A stretch of 43,936 nt of DNA, from NCBI GenBank assembly GCA_028286585.1, contig JAQBRI010000010.1:1-43936 (forward strand). Reading direction: 5' to 3'. A model generated the notes under the pieces. The model saw only the letters and a list, made by a program, of their open reading frames with translations, was not told where the DNA came from and did no database searches. The stretch comes from Candidatus Kaiserbacteria bacterium (GTDB lineage Bacteria; Patescibacteriota; Minisyncoccia; Phycocordibacterales; UBA2100). Numbering within the stretch: the stretch's first letter is position 1; the number at the start of each line of letters is the position of its first letter. The position numbers and the translations under genes are program-made. Below are positions 6,844 through 14,378 of the stretch, piece by piece.

Positions 6844-8325
6844 TTATGGTGTGTATACCGTTGATCGCAAATATTGTAGTGCATGAACAACTATTTCTTG
6901 TAGTTGAGAAAACTTTTGCTGACTGTTTTCGACGAATGTATTGAATGCCGGGGTAGGGGAATATCCAGGTTCATCACCAATGTTTTGGAGATTGCCGGAC
7001 GTAAATGTGCTTGAGCCTGGTATTTGTTGAGTCGGTGCAAGTGTTTGTGATGATGTGTTTGGGTTTGTATCTTGATTTGCTGTAGTTGAAACCATTTGAT
7101 CCGTCGAGCCGTATGTGTCGTTCGTGTCTTGTTCACCCATCGCATTCATTTTTTGAAAAAACGTTGCTGTAGTTTGGAGATCAGACACTTGTACGATGTC
7201 TGCATTGAGTGCGGTTGGTGTGGTAGTTGGTATTTTTGCAGTTCCAATAGTTCCAGGTGTGTTGATCTGTGTCGCAAGTTGGATTAACTGACTAGCTACG
7301 TTTGATTGTGTATTTGTTGACGTGCTTCCCGGGGTGACGATCCCATTAAATCCCAAAAAGAGTGATGAAATAGGATTGCTCGTGCTACCAGTGGAATTGT
7401 TTGTTAATCCAGTGCCAGTGAGTCCTGGAATTGATTGCTTTGAAATTGGAGGGAGTGAGGACGTGCTGCCGGTACTGCCTCCACTAGAAGAGGGAGAAGA
7501 GGGAGAAGAGGGAGAAGAGGGAGTCGAAGGCGTTGATCCTGAAGGAGAAGATTGTGGACTCTGTGCCGATGCTGGATAACAGATACCGTCAAATCCTTGT
7601 GTGCCGGCAGGACAGTTTTGCGTTGACTGATAATAATCTTGATATGCTTTGTTGCCGTCGTTATAAAGAGATGCAGGATTCGATCCGCCTCCGCCGCCTG
7701 CTATTTGGTTTTGGGTATTACTACCGCATACGTCACATTGATTGCGCGGAGGAAGTTTGGCCATAATCTGAATATGGCCAGGATCACAAAAGCCGGAAGT
7801 ATATGAACATCCAGTCTGAACGTTGAGGGTAGGAATAGGAGTCAATCCGTATTGTGGTGCGTTGGTGCGCATCCAGCGCAATGTTTCTTTTGAGGCATTA
7901 TTAAAATCTGCGGCAAGTCCGTATTGATGATATGAACCGCATGCACCAACTTGTGTTGCACCACTTGGTAACCCGGCCTGCGTTGCGGCACTTCGGTACG
8001 AGTCGGTGATCGTTGGTGGTCCGCCCGGGACTGCTTTCATAAGTTTAGCGAGGCGTTCTGCGTAATCCGAATTTAGACATTGGATTTTTGCCGGAGAACT
8101 TGAATGTTGCTTGAGGTATTCTTTTGCTGCACCAGCATCTTTTCCTGCGGCAGCATTGTTTGGTTGCCAACAAGAAGCAGACGTAGGAATGCCGGCTGCT
8201 GTAGCTTCGGCACGTGATGTACCAATCGGGACAGTACCAGCGGGGCAATCACTTTGCGCCGAAACAAATCCGCCATACATAAGCACACTCAAAAATGGGA
8301 GTGCTATCATGGCAAATTTCTTCAT
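6844..8325 (-). CDS. Secreted M15-like peptidase paralogue
   Basis: Same plan as its neighbour: a signal peptide (hydrophobic residues 4-22, ending SAQ), an M15-like domain with DSYRSAATQ, GSYHQYGLAAD (H133, D140) and a terminal DPGHIQ (H184), then a Gly/Ser/Pro-rich spacer and a Thr/Ser/Gln-rich tail. The catalytic ExxH of M15 enzymes is DxxH here (D181), so activity may be altered or the Glu may sit elsewhere. Extra cysteines (CDVCG, a Cys near the zinc site) could form disulfides. ATG 8325 is preferred over the upstream MRYTDR start, which contains the TATACT promoter box. It lies 35 bp upstream of its paralogue and each has its own promoter. Confidence 0.78.
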   Translation of the reverse strand: MKKFAMIALPFLSVLMYGGFVSAQSDCPAGTVPIGTSRAEATAAGIPTSASCWQPNNAAAGKDAGAAKEYLKQHSSSPAKIQCLNSDYAERLAKLMKAVPGGPPTITDSYRSAATQAGLPSGATQVGACGSYHQYGLAADFNNASKETLRWMRTNAPQYGLTPIPTLNVQTGCSYTSGFCDPGHIQIMAKLPPRNQCDVCGSNTQNQIAGGGGGSNPASLYNDGNKAYQDYYQSTQNCPAGTQGFDGICYPASAQSPQSSPSGSTPSTPSSPSSPSSPSSSGGSTGSTSSLPPISKQSIPGLTGTGLTNNSTGSTSNPISSLFLGFNGIVTPGSTSTNTQSNVASQLIQLATQINTPGTIGTAKIPTTTPTALNADIVQVSDLQTTATFFQKMNAMGEQDTNDTYGSTDQMVSTTANQDTNPNTSSQTLAPTQQIPGSSTFTSGNLQNIGDEPGYSPTPAFNTFVENSQQKFSQLQEIVVHALQYLRSTVYTP

Positions 8326-8331
8326 CCTGTC

Positions 8332-8337
8332 AGTATA
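8332..8337 (-). promoter_or_regulatory. -10 box of the upstream M15 gene
   Basis: TATACT on the minus strand, 6 bp before ATG 8325; leaderless arrangement. Confidence 0.6.
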
Positions 8338-8400
8338 TCGCATGTTTTAAATCGGAGATTAGATAATAGAGTACTATATGGACAGCCCATAAAGCCGTGC

Positions 8401-8406
8401 TACAGT
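8401..8406 (+). promoter_or_regulatory. -10 box of the ZIP transporter gene
   Basis: TACAGT 7 bp before ATG 8414, no Shine-Dalgarno site. Confidence 0.45.
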
Positions 8407-8413
8407 TTCAAAC

Positions 8414-9151
8414 ATGCTTACCATTATTGCTATCGGAGTTTGTGTCGCTACCTTGATTGGAGGCATATTTGCACTTCATCTTAATGACAAGCTCCATCTC
8501 ATTCTCGGATTTAGTGCTGGCGCTGTTATTGGGGTTGCCTTTTTTGACCTTTTGCCAGAAAGTCTTGATCTTGCGAGTCAAACCTACGGCGCTCACATGT
8601 TGCTGACTGTTACTGCGCTTGGCTTTGCGCTTTATTTGATACTTGATCGCTATGTATTGCTCCATAATCACGACACCAATGCACATAATGAACATGGCGA
8701 GCATGATGCACATATTGAACGGGGGATGTTTGGCGCCTTGAGTTTGTCGGCACACAGTTTTCTTGATGGTATTGCGATAGGACTTTCGTTTCAGGTATCA
8801 ACTGCTGTTGGTGCTGTAGTGGCGCTCGCTGTTTTGGCACATGATTTTTCAGATGGTATCAATACGGTTAGTATGATTCTCAAAAATGAAGGCGGACGTC
8901 GCACCGCAACAAAGTGGTTACTCACGGATGCGCTTGCTCCAGTTGCCGGTATTATCGCCACTAACTTTTTTGTGGTTTCAGAACCGCAGCTTGGATTACT
9001 GCTCGCACTTTTTGCCGGATTCTTTTTTTATATTGGCGCGAGCGATTTAATACCGGAAAGTTATCATGCGCACCCAATGCGTTGGACAACACTTTCAACC
9101 GTTTTGGGAATGGTAAGTTTGTACGCGGTCATTAGGCTGGCAGGAGTATAA
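8414..9151 (+). CDS. ZIP-family metal transporter
   Basis: Predicted inner-membrane importer of Zn or other divalent metals, 245 residues with about eight hydrophobic segments. The central helices carry the family metal site: HSFLDGIAIG and AHDFSDGINT. A His-rich loop (HNHDTNAHNEHGEHDAH, about residues 84-100) lies before them, as in ZIP proteins. LLPES (TM2) and LIPESYH (near the end) are also typical. Nothing nearby fixes the metal specificity. Transcribed alone, divergent from the M15 pair. Confidence 0.9.
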   Translation: MLTIIAIGVCVATLIGGIFALHLNDKLHLILGFSAGAVIGVAFFDLLPESLDLASQTYGAHMLLTVTALGFALYLILDRYVLLHNHDTNAHNEHGEHDAHIERGMFGALSLSAHSFLDGIAIGLSFQVSTAVGAVVALAVLAHDFSDGINTVSMILKNEGGRRTATKWLLTDALAPVAGIIATNFFVVSEPQLGLLLALFAGFFFYIGASDLIPESYHAHPMRWTTLSTVLGMVSLYAVIRLAGV

Positions 9152-9159
9152 AAAATAAA

Positions 9160-9180
9160 ATCCCCGCACACGGCGAGGAT
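9160..9180 (-). terminator. Terminator of the small Cys-rich gene
   Basis: Minus strand ATCCTCGC/GCGGGGAT stem (one GU pair), followed by TTTATTTTTT. It overlaps the intergenic space after the ZIP gene. Confidence 0.7.
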
Positions 9181-9210
9181 AAATAGGAGGCTGGTAGTCG
9201 GCAAAAACTT

Positions 9211-9462
9211 TTAATAGTACACGCCTCTCTTATATACATTTTCACCAAGTTTTTTCTTAAGGCGATCGTCGCAAGACCTGTCCGCTTTGACCCAGTGTCT
9301 CTGCTGGATATTGTTGGGATAACCAACCACAAAGAGCCGACCGTTATTGTGCTTTTGTTCGCATCCGCAGGCACATTTGGATGCGGCAGCTTTTGCTTCT
9401 GCCTCTGCAAACGGTTTTTGCTTGGGCGGCTGCAGCATGTTTCTTTTCACGGGGATTTGCAT
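9211..9462 (-). CDS. Small Cys-rich hypothetical protein
   Basis: An 83-residue basic protein that I do not recognise. It has an Ala/Glu/Lys-rich stretch, then the cluster CACGC (C30, C32, C34) and C64, with His at 38 and 56, which could bind a metal. A clear Shine-Dalgarno AGGAG lies 8 bp before ATG 9462, unlike most neighbours, and a terminator follows the stop. These two signals pick this frame over an overlapping minus-strand frame at 9132-9410. No signal peptide. Confidence 0.6.
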   Translation of the reverse strand: MQIPVKRNMLQPPKQKPFAEAEAKAAASKCACGCEQKHNNGRLFVVGYPNNIQQRHWVKADRSCDDRLKKKLGENVYKRGVYY

Positions 9463-9574
9463 GACATTTCTCCTAACAGATATATTCCATATAGATACTA
9501 GTACTTTTTTTGAAAATGTCGATGAGGAACAGTAAGTTTGTGCGCGGCTATTCGTCAGCAGTACATAACAGAAC

Positions 9575-9580
9575 TATTAT
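9575..9580 (+). promoter_or_regulatory. -10 box of the Nudix gene
   Basis: TATTAT 6 bp before ATG 9587; leaderless arrangement. Confidence 0.5.
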
Positions 9581-9586
9581 ATTTAT

Positions 9587-10027
9587 ATGCAAGACTCTCA
9601 AGATCGATTTAAAAAGGTTGGGGTGTACGGAATTTTGCGCACAGGTGACAAGATCTTCATGCTTCAGCGCGCCAATACTGGATTTGAAGACGGCAACTAT
9701 GGGCTGGTTTCGGGACATGTCGACGATGACGAATCGCTTGCACAGGCACTCGTGAGAGAAGTAAAAGAAGAGGCAGGCGTCGACATTCGCGCCGAAGATG
9801 CCCGGCTTGTTACGGTAATGCACCGAGCTCGCGTTAATCGCATCGACTTTTATTTTGAAATAACAAAATGGGAAGGTGAGCCGTACAATGCCGAGCCAGA
9901 CAAGTGTTCAGACGCATCGTGGTTTTCTCTCAAAAAACTTCCCGAGCCTACTATTGTATATATAGAACAAGCACTCAATTGCTACCAGAAGGGAACAACC
10001 TATTCCGAGTTTGGCTGGGATTCGTAA
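9587..10027 (+). CDS. Nudix hydrolase
   Basis: Predicted Mg-dependent pyrophosphohydrolase acting on a nucleoside diphosphate linked to another group, 146 residues. The full Nudix box is present: GHVDDDESLAQALVREVKEE-AG, matching G-x5-E-x7-REUxEE-x-G. The region before it (GILRTGDKIFMLQRANTGFEDGNYGLV) resembles the mutT/8-oxo-dGTPase type of fold, but the substrate is not determined. Its promoter box is 6 bp before the ATG. Confidence 0.9.
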   Translation: MQDSQDRFKKVGVYGILRTGDKIFMLQRANTGFEDGNYGLVSGHVDDDESLAQALVREVKEEAGVDIRAEDARLVTVMHRARVNRIDFYFEITKWEGEPYNAEPDKCSDASWFSLKKLPEPTIVYIEQALNCYQKGTTYSEFGWDS

Positions 10028-10093
10028 TAAAATTAAATTATGGTATTGTGGCCATAGGTTTTGGTCTTAGTCAACTACTGGAGGGAGTATGAA

Positions 10094-10468
10094 ATGCAAA
10101 CGTTAACTCATCCCCTGAGCGGGGCGACTATTCTTGGCATTCAATCGGGCCCGCTTTCCGATAATGCTCACAGTCTACTCGGCTACCTCAACACGAAGCC
10201 GTGGGGCACAAAGACCTGCATTGGCGAGCACAACGGCAAGCCTTGCTTCATTCCGAGCCCGAGTTTTAACTGGGACGGCCGGTATGATGTCCAGGCTATG
10301 CGAGTTTTGCACCCTGAATGTGTTCAGGAGCTGGTCGATCACGGCTATCTTTCTTTCGCCGAATACGAAGCGGCCAACTGGTCCGCGGACTATGCGACCG
10401 TATGGCAAGGTCATATGAATCGCGTCTTTACGCTCACCGAGGAAGGTGAAAAGTTCCTCGCGAACTGA
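10094..10468 (+). CDS. Hypothetical protein, possibly winged-helix at C-terminus
   Basis: A 124-residue protein of unknown function. The C-terminal part (CVQELVDHGYLSFAEYEA ... RVFTLTEEGEKFLAN) resembles the recognition helix and wing of winged-helix proteins, where 'LTxxGxxxL' is common, but this is a weak pattern. The N-terminal half is Gly/Pro/aromatic-rich (GTKTCIGEHNGKPCFIP) with two Cys. The start at ATG 10094 is set by GGAGGG 8 bp upstream. It ends in its own terminator. Codons are more GC-rich than in neighbouring genes. Confidence 0.6.
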   Translation: MQTLTHPLSGATILGIQSGPLSDNAHSLLGYLNTKPWGTKTCIGEHNGKPCFIPSPSFNWDGRYDVQAMRVLHPECVQELVDHGYLSFAEYEAANWSADYATVWQGHMNRVFTLTEEGEKFLAN

Positions 10469-10490
10469 TTTTTCTTCAGTTCCTATAAAC

Positions 10491-10522
10491 AAAAAAGCAT
10501 GACCTCGCGGACATGCTTTTTT
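10491..10522 (+). terminator. Rho-independent terminator
   Basis: AAAAAAGCATG / CATGCTTTTTT stem of 11 bp with a 10-nt loop, directly downstream of the previous gene. Confidence 0.85.
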
Positions 10523-10532
10523 TCTTTTGCGA

Positions 10533-10735
10533 TACTATCGAATATCTTACGCCGTGATTTAGAGATGGGGGTCTTGTCCCAGAATCGCGGACTTTTCCTT
10601 CATCACCTACGGTAACTCCGAAAAGATCTCGCGTTCTCGGACGGGCTCTCTAATTTTTCTTCTCTGGGAAGTTCTGAAAAATATCCTCCGGCGCTTCAAT
10701 TCCCCACGCACAGTGCGCAGGCACTGTGCTCCATC
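10533..10735 (-). other. Non-genic stretch with interrupted minus-strand reading frame
   Basis: No intact gene is present. On the minus strand one frame reads like protein but is broken by a stop: first AHCAWGIEAPEDIFQNFP, then after a TAG RARPRTRDLFGVTVGDEG and TRPPSLNHGVRYSIVS. Frames of this kind can come from a decayed gene or from translating a conserved structured RNA. Terminators lie on both sides. I cannot decide between these. Confidence 0.35.
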
Positions 10736-10743
10736 CCTACAAA

Positions 10744-10778
10744 ACAAAAAAGCGCCTTACGGCGCTATTGTTTTTTGT
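10744..10778. terminator. Bidirectional terminator
   Basis: AGCGCC-ttac-GGCGCT stem with A-rich 5' and T-rich 3' flanks. The T tract is better on the minus strand (GCGCTTTTTTG). Confidence 0.75.
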
Positions 10779-10931
10779 GGACTCAGTGAGTAAAACATCG
10801 AACCAGCTTAAAAGCTACTTAACTCGATTCTGGGTGTACTATGAAAGTAGTCCTCCACTCCGCAATATGCTTGATAATTCAATGATGTCAGCATTTACAG
10901 GAACCACCCATTAAGTATTAGACTAGTATGT

Positions 10932-11336
10932 ATGGCAACTATTAAACAAAAACGAGCAGTTCAAAAAATAGTGGAAAACGGTGGAAACGCCACAAATGCC
11001 ATGCGCGAAGCGGGATATTCTGAAGCATCGGTCAATAATCCATCAAATTTAACCAAAAGTAAGGGTTATCGAGAAATTCTTAACGAAACTGGTTTAAATG
11101 AACAAGTGGTGGTTAAAGCTCTTGTCAGTGACATCCGCAATAAAGCAAAAAACAGAGTCAGGGAGCTTTCTCTTGCGGCTGACATTTTAGGTATGAGGAA
11201 AAATATAGAAGAAATTCTAAAACCTCAAATTAAGCTTAATATCATTAATTTCAAAGATTTTAGTGATAAAGACAGAAATCACTACGATGAAGTGGATAGA
11301 AGGATGGCCGAATTAGACGGCCGAAAAATTAAATAA
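10932..11336 (+). CDS. Terminase small subunit-like DNA-binding protein
   Basis: A 134-residue basic protein. The N-terminal part (KRAVQKIVENGGNATNAMREAGYSEAS) fits the helix-turn-helix of phage terminase small subunits, which recognise packaging sites and often carry an 'N-A-x-x-AGYS' turn, followed by NPSNLTKSKGY. The C-terminal half is helical and charged. No large terminase or other virion gene is nearby, so it may be a domesticated phage gene or a DNA-binding protein of the element. Start at ATG 10932, with no clear Shine-Dalgarno site. Confidence 0.6.
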   Translation: MATIKQKRAVQKIVENGGNATNAMREAGYSEASVNNPSNLTKSKGYREILNETGLNEQVVVKALVSDIRNKAKNRVRELSLAADILGMRKNIEEILKPQIKLNIINFKDFSDKDRNHYDEVDRRMAELDGRKIK

Positions 11337-11442
11337 GTCCACATTACTTAACGAAAATACCTAGACTAACTAATCTCTAAACCTTTTCATGTATATGTTT
11401 CAGGAGTTTCTAGTTTTTTGGCTTTAGGTACAGGTATTAAGC

Positions 11443-11805
11443 TTATCCCTTTAAAAGGATTGATATAAGTAGAGCTAAAATCGCAATTACATTAGAAGTT
11501 ATATGCGGCCAATTCTTTTTAAAGAACTCTGAAGTCTTTTCTGTCTTACCTGAGAAGTAAAATCTTTCGCCGTCAATAGAAAGTCGTATTTCATAATCAT
11601 TTAGAGATATTACATGACCCAAATCCATCATTTGATGTACTTGGTTAAGGATATCATCTTCACTTATTCCAAGTTTCTCGGCTAAGGCGCGTTTTTGATC
11701 ATAACGATCCATATAAGCCTTCCCTCGCAAATCACTTGCAATAGCACTTCTTATTTGGTCTCTATCCATTCGGTAAGTATATTCCCAAAACTCAGATTCT
11801 AACAT
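11443..11805 (-). CDS. Membrane-anchored small protein with possible winged-helix domain
   Basis: 120 residues, not recognised. The middle part (QKRALAEKLGISEDDILNQVHQMMDLGHV) looks like a winged-helix unit; then comes IRLSIDGERFYFSGKTEK, beta-like. The C-terminus is a single hydrophobic anchor (about 100-118, VIAILALLISILL) ending KG, so the soluble part would face the cytoplasm. It starts 6 bp after the stop of the HEPN/zinc-ribbon gene, which implies one transcript and a functional pair. Alternative start at residue 13. Confidence 0.6.
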   Translation of the reverse strand: MLESEFWEYTYRMDRDQIRSAIASDLRGKAYMDRYDQKRALAEKLGISEDDILNQVHQMMDLGHVISLNDYEIRLSIDGERFYFSGKTEKTSEFFKKNWPHITSNVIAILALLISILLKG

Positions 11806-11811
11806 TATCTA

Positions 11812-12630
11812 TTAATCGCCAGCCTCTTCTCGCATTATTTTTTTTGCCTCTTCATATTCTTCCGGTGTAAGCTCCAAGTGACACTTTGAACAGGCGAAAT
11901 ATGGACTGACAATTCCTTCCTGCCATCTCCAGGCTGTAACTGCAGACTCTTCTTTTAATGTGTAGCTTCCACATCGAGGACACTTATTATTACCAAAGGC
12001 GTAGATAAAGTCATCTTGAGGCTCAAACATAGAAAATGCTCCGAATCTATACGGCACAAATTTACCTATTGAAATCTTACGCTTAACTGATTCTCTAAAC
12101 AAAGCAACCACTTCATCCTTTGATATGCCATCGTCTGTACTTTTCAATTTTTCTACTTTTCCAAGGATTGTGTTCAGTTCAGGTAACAACGCATTAAATG
12201 CTTCGCGAGAAAGTTTAATAAGAGTTATCGGCTTTACCGAGGTAAAAGGCAATACGTTATGATAGAGCTCATTCCTATATAAAAATAATACTTCAAAAAC
12301 TTTTAATTGTGTCTTTGCAATTTCTGAATCAGAGTTAAACATTCTATATAGTAAAAGCGCCTTACCAACTAAGACCGTATTTTCGTTCTCAGCGGCTTTA
12401 CCCTCAACAGCATTTACTAAATCATTTCCGGAAGGAATCTTGTCATAAATAAGTAATGGATTCTTCTCTACAAGCTTTATTTTAAGAACTTGTTCTATCA
12501 GATAAACAACATCTAAGACTAATTCGTATACCTCGAAGCTTTCTGCTTTATTTTTATCAATAACTTTTCTGATTCTTAACACTTTTTGCTTAAGCAATTC
12601 CTTTCTTGATTTACTTATTTGAAATGACAT
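11812..12630 (-). CDS. HEPN-like domain protein with C-terminal zinc ribbon
   Basis: 272 residues. The helical N-terminal half carries R119-N-E-L-Y-H124, which fits the RX4-6H motif of HEPN domains, many of which are RNases in toxin, abortive-infection or CRISPR-linked systems. The C-terminal part has a four-cysteine ribbon: CPRC (C217, C220) and CSKC (C247, C250), separated by an aromatic loop. A polar linker (about 160-205) joins them. It is the first gene of a two-gene unit with a membrane-anchored partner, in an accessory region. A defence or toxin role is inference; the motif is short and HEPN was not confirmed by a profile search. Confidence 0.55.
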   Translation of the reverse strand: MSFQISKSRKELLKQKVLRIRKVIDKNKAESFEVYELVLDVVYLIEQVLKIKLVEKNPLLIYDKIPSGNDLVNAVEGKAAENENTVLVGKALLLYRMFNSDSEIAKTQLKVFEVLFLYRNELYHNVLPFTSVKPITLIKLSREAFNALLPELNTILGKVEKLKSTDDGISKDEVVALFRESVKRKISIGKFVPYRFGAFSMFEPQDDFIYAFGNNKCPRCGSYTLKEESAVTAWRWQEGIVSPYFACSKCHLELTPEEYEEAKKIMREEAGD

Positions 12631-12773
12631 AAAAGAATTCGATAATTTACACTATACACAATTTAGGATTTATTTTGAACAACTTAACGCTAGCTGTTAG
12701 CGTATCACTATTCCACCATTATCCAATATTGGTCCTGCAATCAATCTTATAGCTACACTACTAATGTAATGCA

Positions 12774-13031
12774 TTAGTTGTTGTTAAAGATAACCGATAG
12801 AGACATAAAACCAATCACTACGATAGCGACCACTAGGGCGCTTAATGATGGTTTTGCATACTTCTGCCAGAAAGTCCCATCTTTCGGTGCGGTAATACTA
12901 AATACCTGCCACACTAATTGAACAACAAATAATATGGGCAACACTAAGATAAATATAGGCAAAATAAAAATCAATAAAAGCGGAGTTGGCAATCTTTCAG
13001 TAATACTTCTAATTTTAGGAAGAATTTGCAT
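12774..13031 (-). CDS. Small two-helix membrane protein
   Basis: 85 residues with two strong hydrophobic segments: about 17-45 (PTPLLLIFILPIFILVLPIL...) and about 64-80, joined by a polar loop (APKDGTFWQKYAKPS). It begins 10 bp after the FtsK-gamma-like gene, suggesting an operon running from the peptidoglycan-binding gene. No family recognised. A membrane partner of the coiled-coil DNA-binding protein is possible but not shown. Confidence 0.55.
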   Translation of the reverse strand: MQILPKIRSITERLPTPLLLIFILPIFILVLPILFVVQLVWQVFSITAPKDGTFWQKYAKPSLSALVVAIVVIGFMSLSVIFNNN

Positions 13032-13041
13032 GGTTTTTGGC

Positions 13042-13299
13042 TTAGTCGCTATTTATAAGTCGATCTTTAATGAGACGGGCTCTAGCGTAACCCATACTGT
13101 ATTGACGCTGCAGGAAGGCAACACTAATATCCTTAAGTTCTGATTCATCAAACATTGTAAGTAAGTTACTTCGGATTGTTGGAAACTCGATTACTGTCTC
13201 AATTCCATTTAGTTTTCTCGTAATCTCATTCAATTCGATTTTCAATTTCTTGACTTGTTTTAATAGTTCCAAATTTGAATCCTCCGATTGTGATTGCAT
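13042..13299 (-). CDS. Coiled coil plus FtsK-gamma-like winged helix
   Basis: 85 residues. An N-terminal coiled coil (LELLKQVKKLKIELNEITRKL) precedes a segment ISVAFLQRQYSMGYARARL that matches the FtsK gamma domain, whose E. coli version has GVQRQFRIGYNRAARI and reads KOPS sequences to orient DNA translocation. Here there is no motor domain, so it is a stand-alone gamma-like module joined to a coiled coil. It lies between a secreted peptidoglycan-binding protein and a two-helix membrane protein, with short gaps. It could mark or tether DNA for partition or transfer; that is inference. Confidence 0.65.
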   Translation of the reverse strand: MQSQSEDSNLELLKQVKKLKIELNEITRKLNGIETVIEFPTIRSNLLTMFDESELKDISVAFLQRQYSMGYARARLIKDRLINSD

Positions 13300-13332
13300 A
13301 ATATCAGTTTTGATAATCGTTAAGATTCTTAG

Positions 13333-14133
13333 TTAGATAGGATTGATCGTTAGATCATTAAGTAATGCGCGTGTTTTTGGTCCAGTAGCACCAGTTGCTT
13401 CAAGGCCGTTATTTTTTTGAAATCGTTTTACTGCGCGCTCTGTTGCTGGCCCAAAAACTCCTGTGACTGAACCCTCTGGATAAATGCCAGTCATTCCTGC
13501 TAGCATTGTTTGAAGATTTTTAACATCATCACCCTTCATATTTTTTGATAAGGTTCTTGAAATTATCACTTTCGCTACGGCAACAGTCTTCGTTACAGGT
13601 ACTATGACGGGAATCCGTGGGGTGGCTACAGTATTAGAGGTTGAGGCGATTACAGGTGTGTCCACAGCTCGCGTATTTTCAGGTAAACTTTTTTGATTTT
13701 CGATCACTTCTAGGCGTTGTTTAATATCATTAATTTCTGAATTCAGCGAATCCTGAGCAGAAGAACTAACCTGCATGCTTTTTATTTGACTTTTCAATGA
13801 ATTAATTTGAACATCGTATTTTGCATTAATATCTGCAATTGCTGCATCTGCTTGGCTAGTAATTCCAAGCTGACCATAACGACCCTTAATATAATTTATT
13901 TTAGTATTCCTCTCATCCTCTAACTGAGTGATGCGGTCTTGAAGAACGTATGTTGAGGCATCTGGATTTGCTGAAATTTTCGATTCAAGTATCTGGAGCC
14001 TATATTCCAAAGCAGATTTTTCCTCCTGTTGCTTAATATATACATCATTTGGAAGACCACTATATGTCGATGCTTGTACTACTGAAAAGCATGCGGAAAA
14101 AAAGAATAAGGTGATGAACATTATATATTTCAT
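13333..14133 (-). CDS. Secreted coiled-coil protein with peptidoglycan-binding domain
   Basis: 266 residues. Signal peptide (residues 1-21, ending VQA), then about 120 residues of coiled coil (EEKSALEYRLQILESKI ...), a Thr/Val/Pro-rich linker, and a C-terminal PG_binding_1 domain: MKGDDVKNLQTMLAGM, GVFGPATERAVKRFQ and GATGPKTRALLN. Expected to bind cell-wall peptidoglycan from outside and project or scaffold through the coiled coil. First gene of a probable three-gene minus operon with the FtsK-gamma-like and membrane proteins. A structured leader with a terminator ends about 20 bp before its ATG. Confidence 0.8.
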   Translation of the reverse strand: MKYIMFITLFFFSACFSVVQASTYSGLPNDVYIKQQEEKSALEYRLQILESKISANPDASTYVLQDRITQLEDERNTKINYIKGRYGQLGITSQADAAIADINAKYDVQINSLKSQIKSMQVSSSAQDSLNSEINDIKQRLEVIENQKSLPENTRAVDTPVIASTSNTVATPRIPVIVPVTKTVAVAKVIISRTLSKNMKGDDVKNLQTMLAGMTGIYPEGSVTGVFGPATERAVKRFQKNNGLEATGATGPKTRALLNDLTINPI

Positions 14134-14153
14134 ACATGTATAAATTTGGATAA

Positions 14154-14325
14154 TAAAAAACCCGCCACGGGTCTCGGCCTAGACCGAGCACATAAGTTTC
14201 CCTATGCGGCGAGTTAAGCGATCCCATGACGGGTTTTCAACGCTTAACTCGACTTCATGCCATGCCAATGCTTACGCTCTGGTTTAGGCACTACCCTTAC
14301 GGGTCAATATTCAGTTGTCTCCAAA
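14154..14325 (-). ncRNA. Structured RNA leader or small RNA with terminator
   Basis: Read on the minus strand: ACCC-GTAA-GGGT hairpin, CCAGAGC-GTAA-GCATTGG hairpin closed by TGCC/GGCA, a perfect 11-bp helix CGAGTTAAGCG/CGCTTAACTCG, a CGCATA/TATGTG hairpin, CTCGG/CCGAG, and finally the terminator ACCCG-tgg-CGGGT (14160-14172) with TTTTTT. The loop of the 11-bp helix contains AAAACCCG, which can pair with CGGGTTTT of the terminator and so compete with it. It lies directly upstream of the peptidoglycan-binding gene, so it could be a cis-acting switch or an independent RNA. No known riboswitch class was recognised. Confidence 0.6.
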
Positions 14326-14344
14326 TACTAGCATAACTATATGA

Positions 14345-14372
14345 TTGCAACAGAACTTATTTATGATATTAT
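14345..14372 (+). promoter_or_regulatory. Promoter of the plus-strand small RNA
   Basis: TTGCAA (14345-14350), 16-bp spacer, TATTAT (14367-14372). No start codon follows at the usual leaderless distance, which fits a non-coding transcript. Confidence 0.55.
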
Positions 14373-14378
14373 TTATTC

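Noticed and set aside
7470-7530. Short tandem GAGAAGAGG repeats as a possible CRISPR or VNTR
   Set aside because: They are codon repeats inside a low-complexity Ser/Pro region of a coding gene, with no spacer structure.
7322-7579. Plus-strand frame rich in Glu-Gly repeats within the M15 gene
   Set aside because: It is the antisense of the Ser/Pro-rich repeat (SSPSSPSS) of the minus-strand protein.
10695-10708. GGGGAATTGAA match between the left accessory region and the ssrA 3' end, as a possible att repeat
   Set aside because: It is only 11 bases and in inverted orientation relative to ssrA, which does not fit attL/attR direct repeats.
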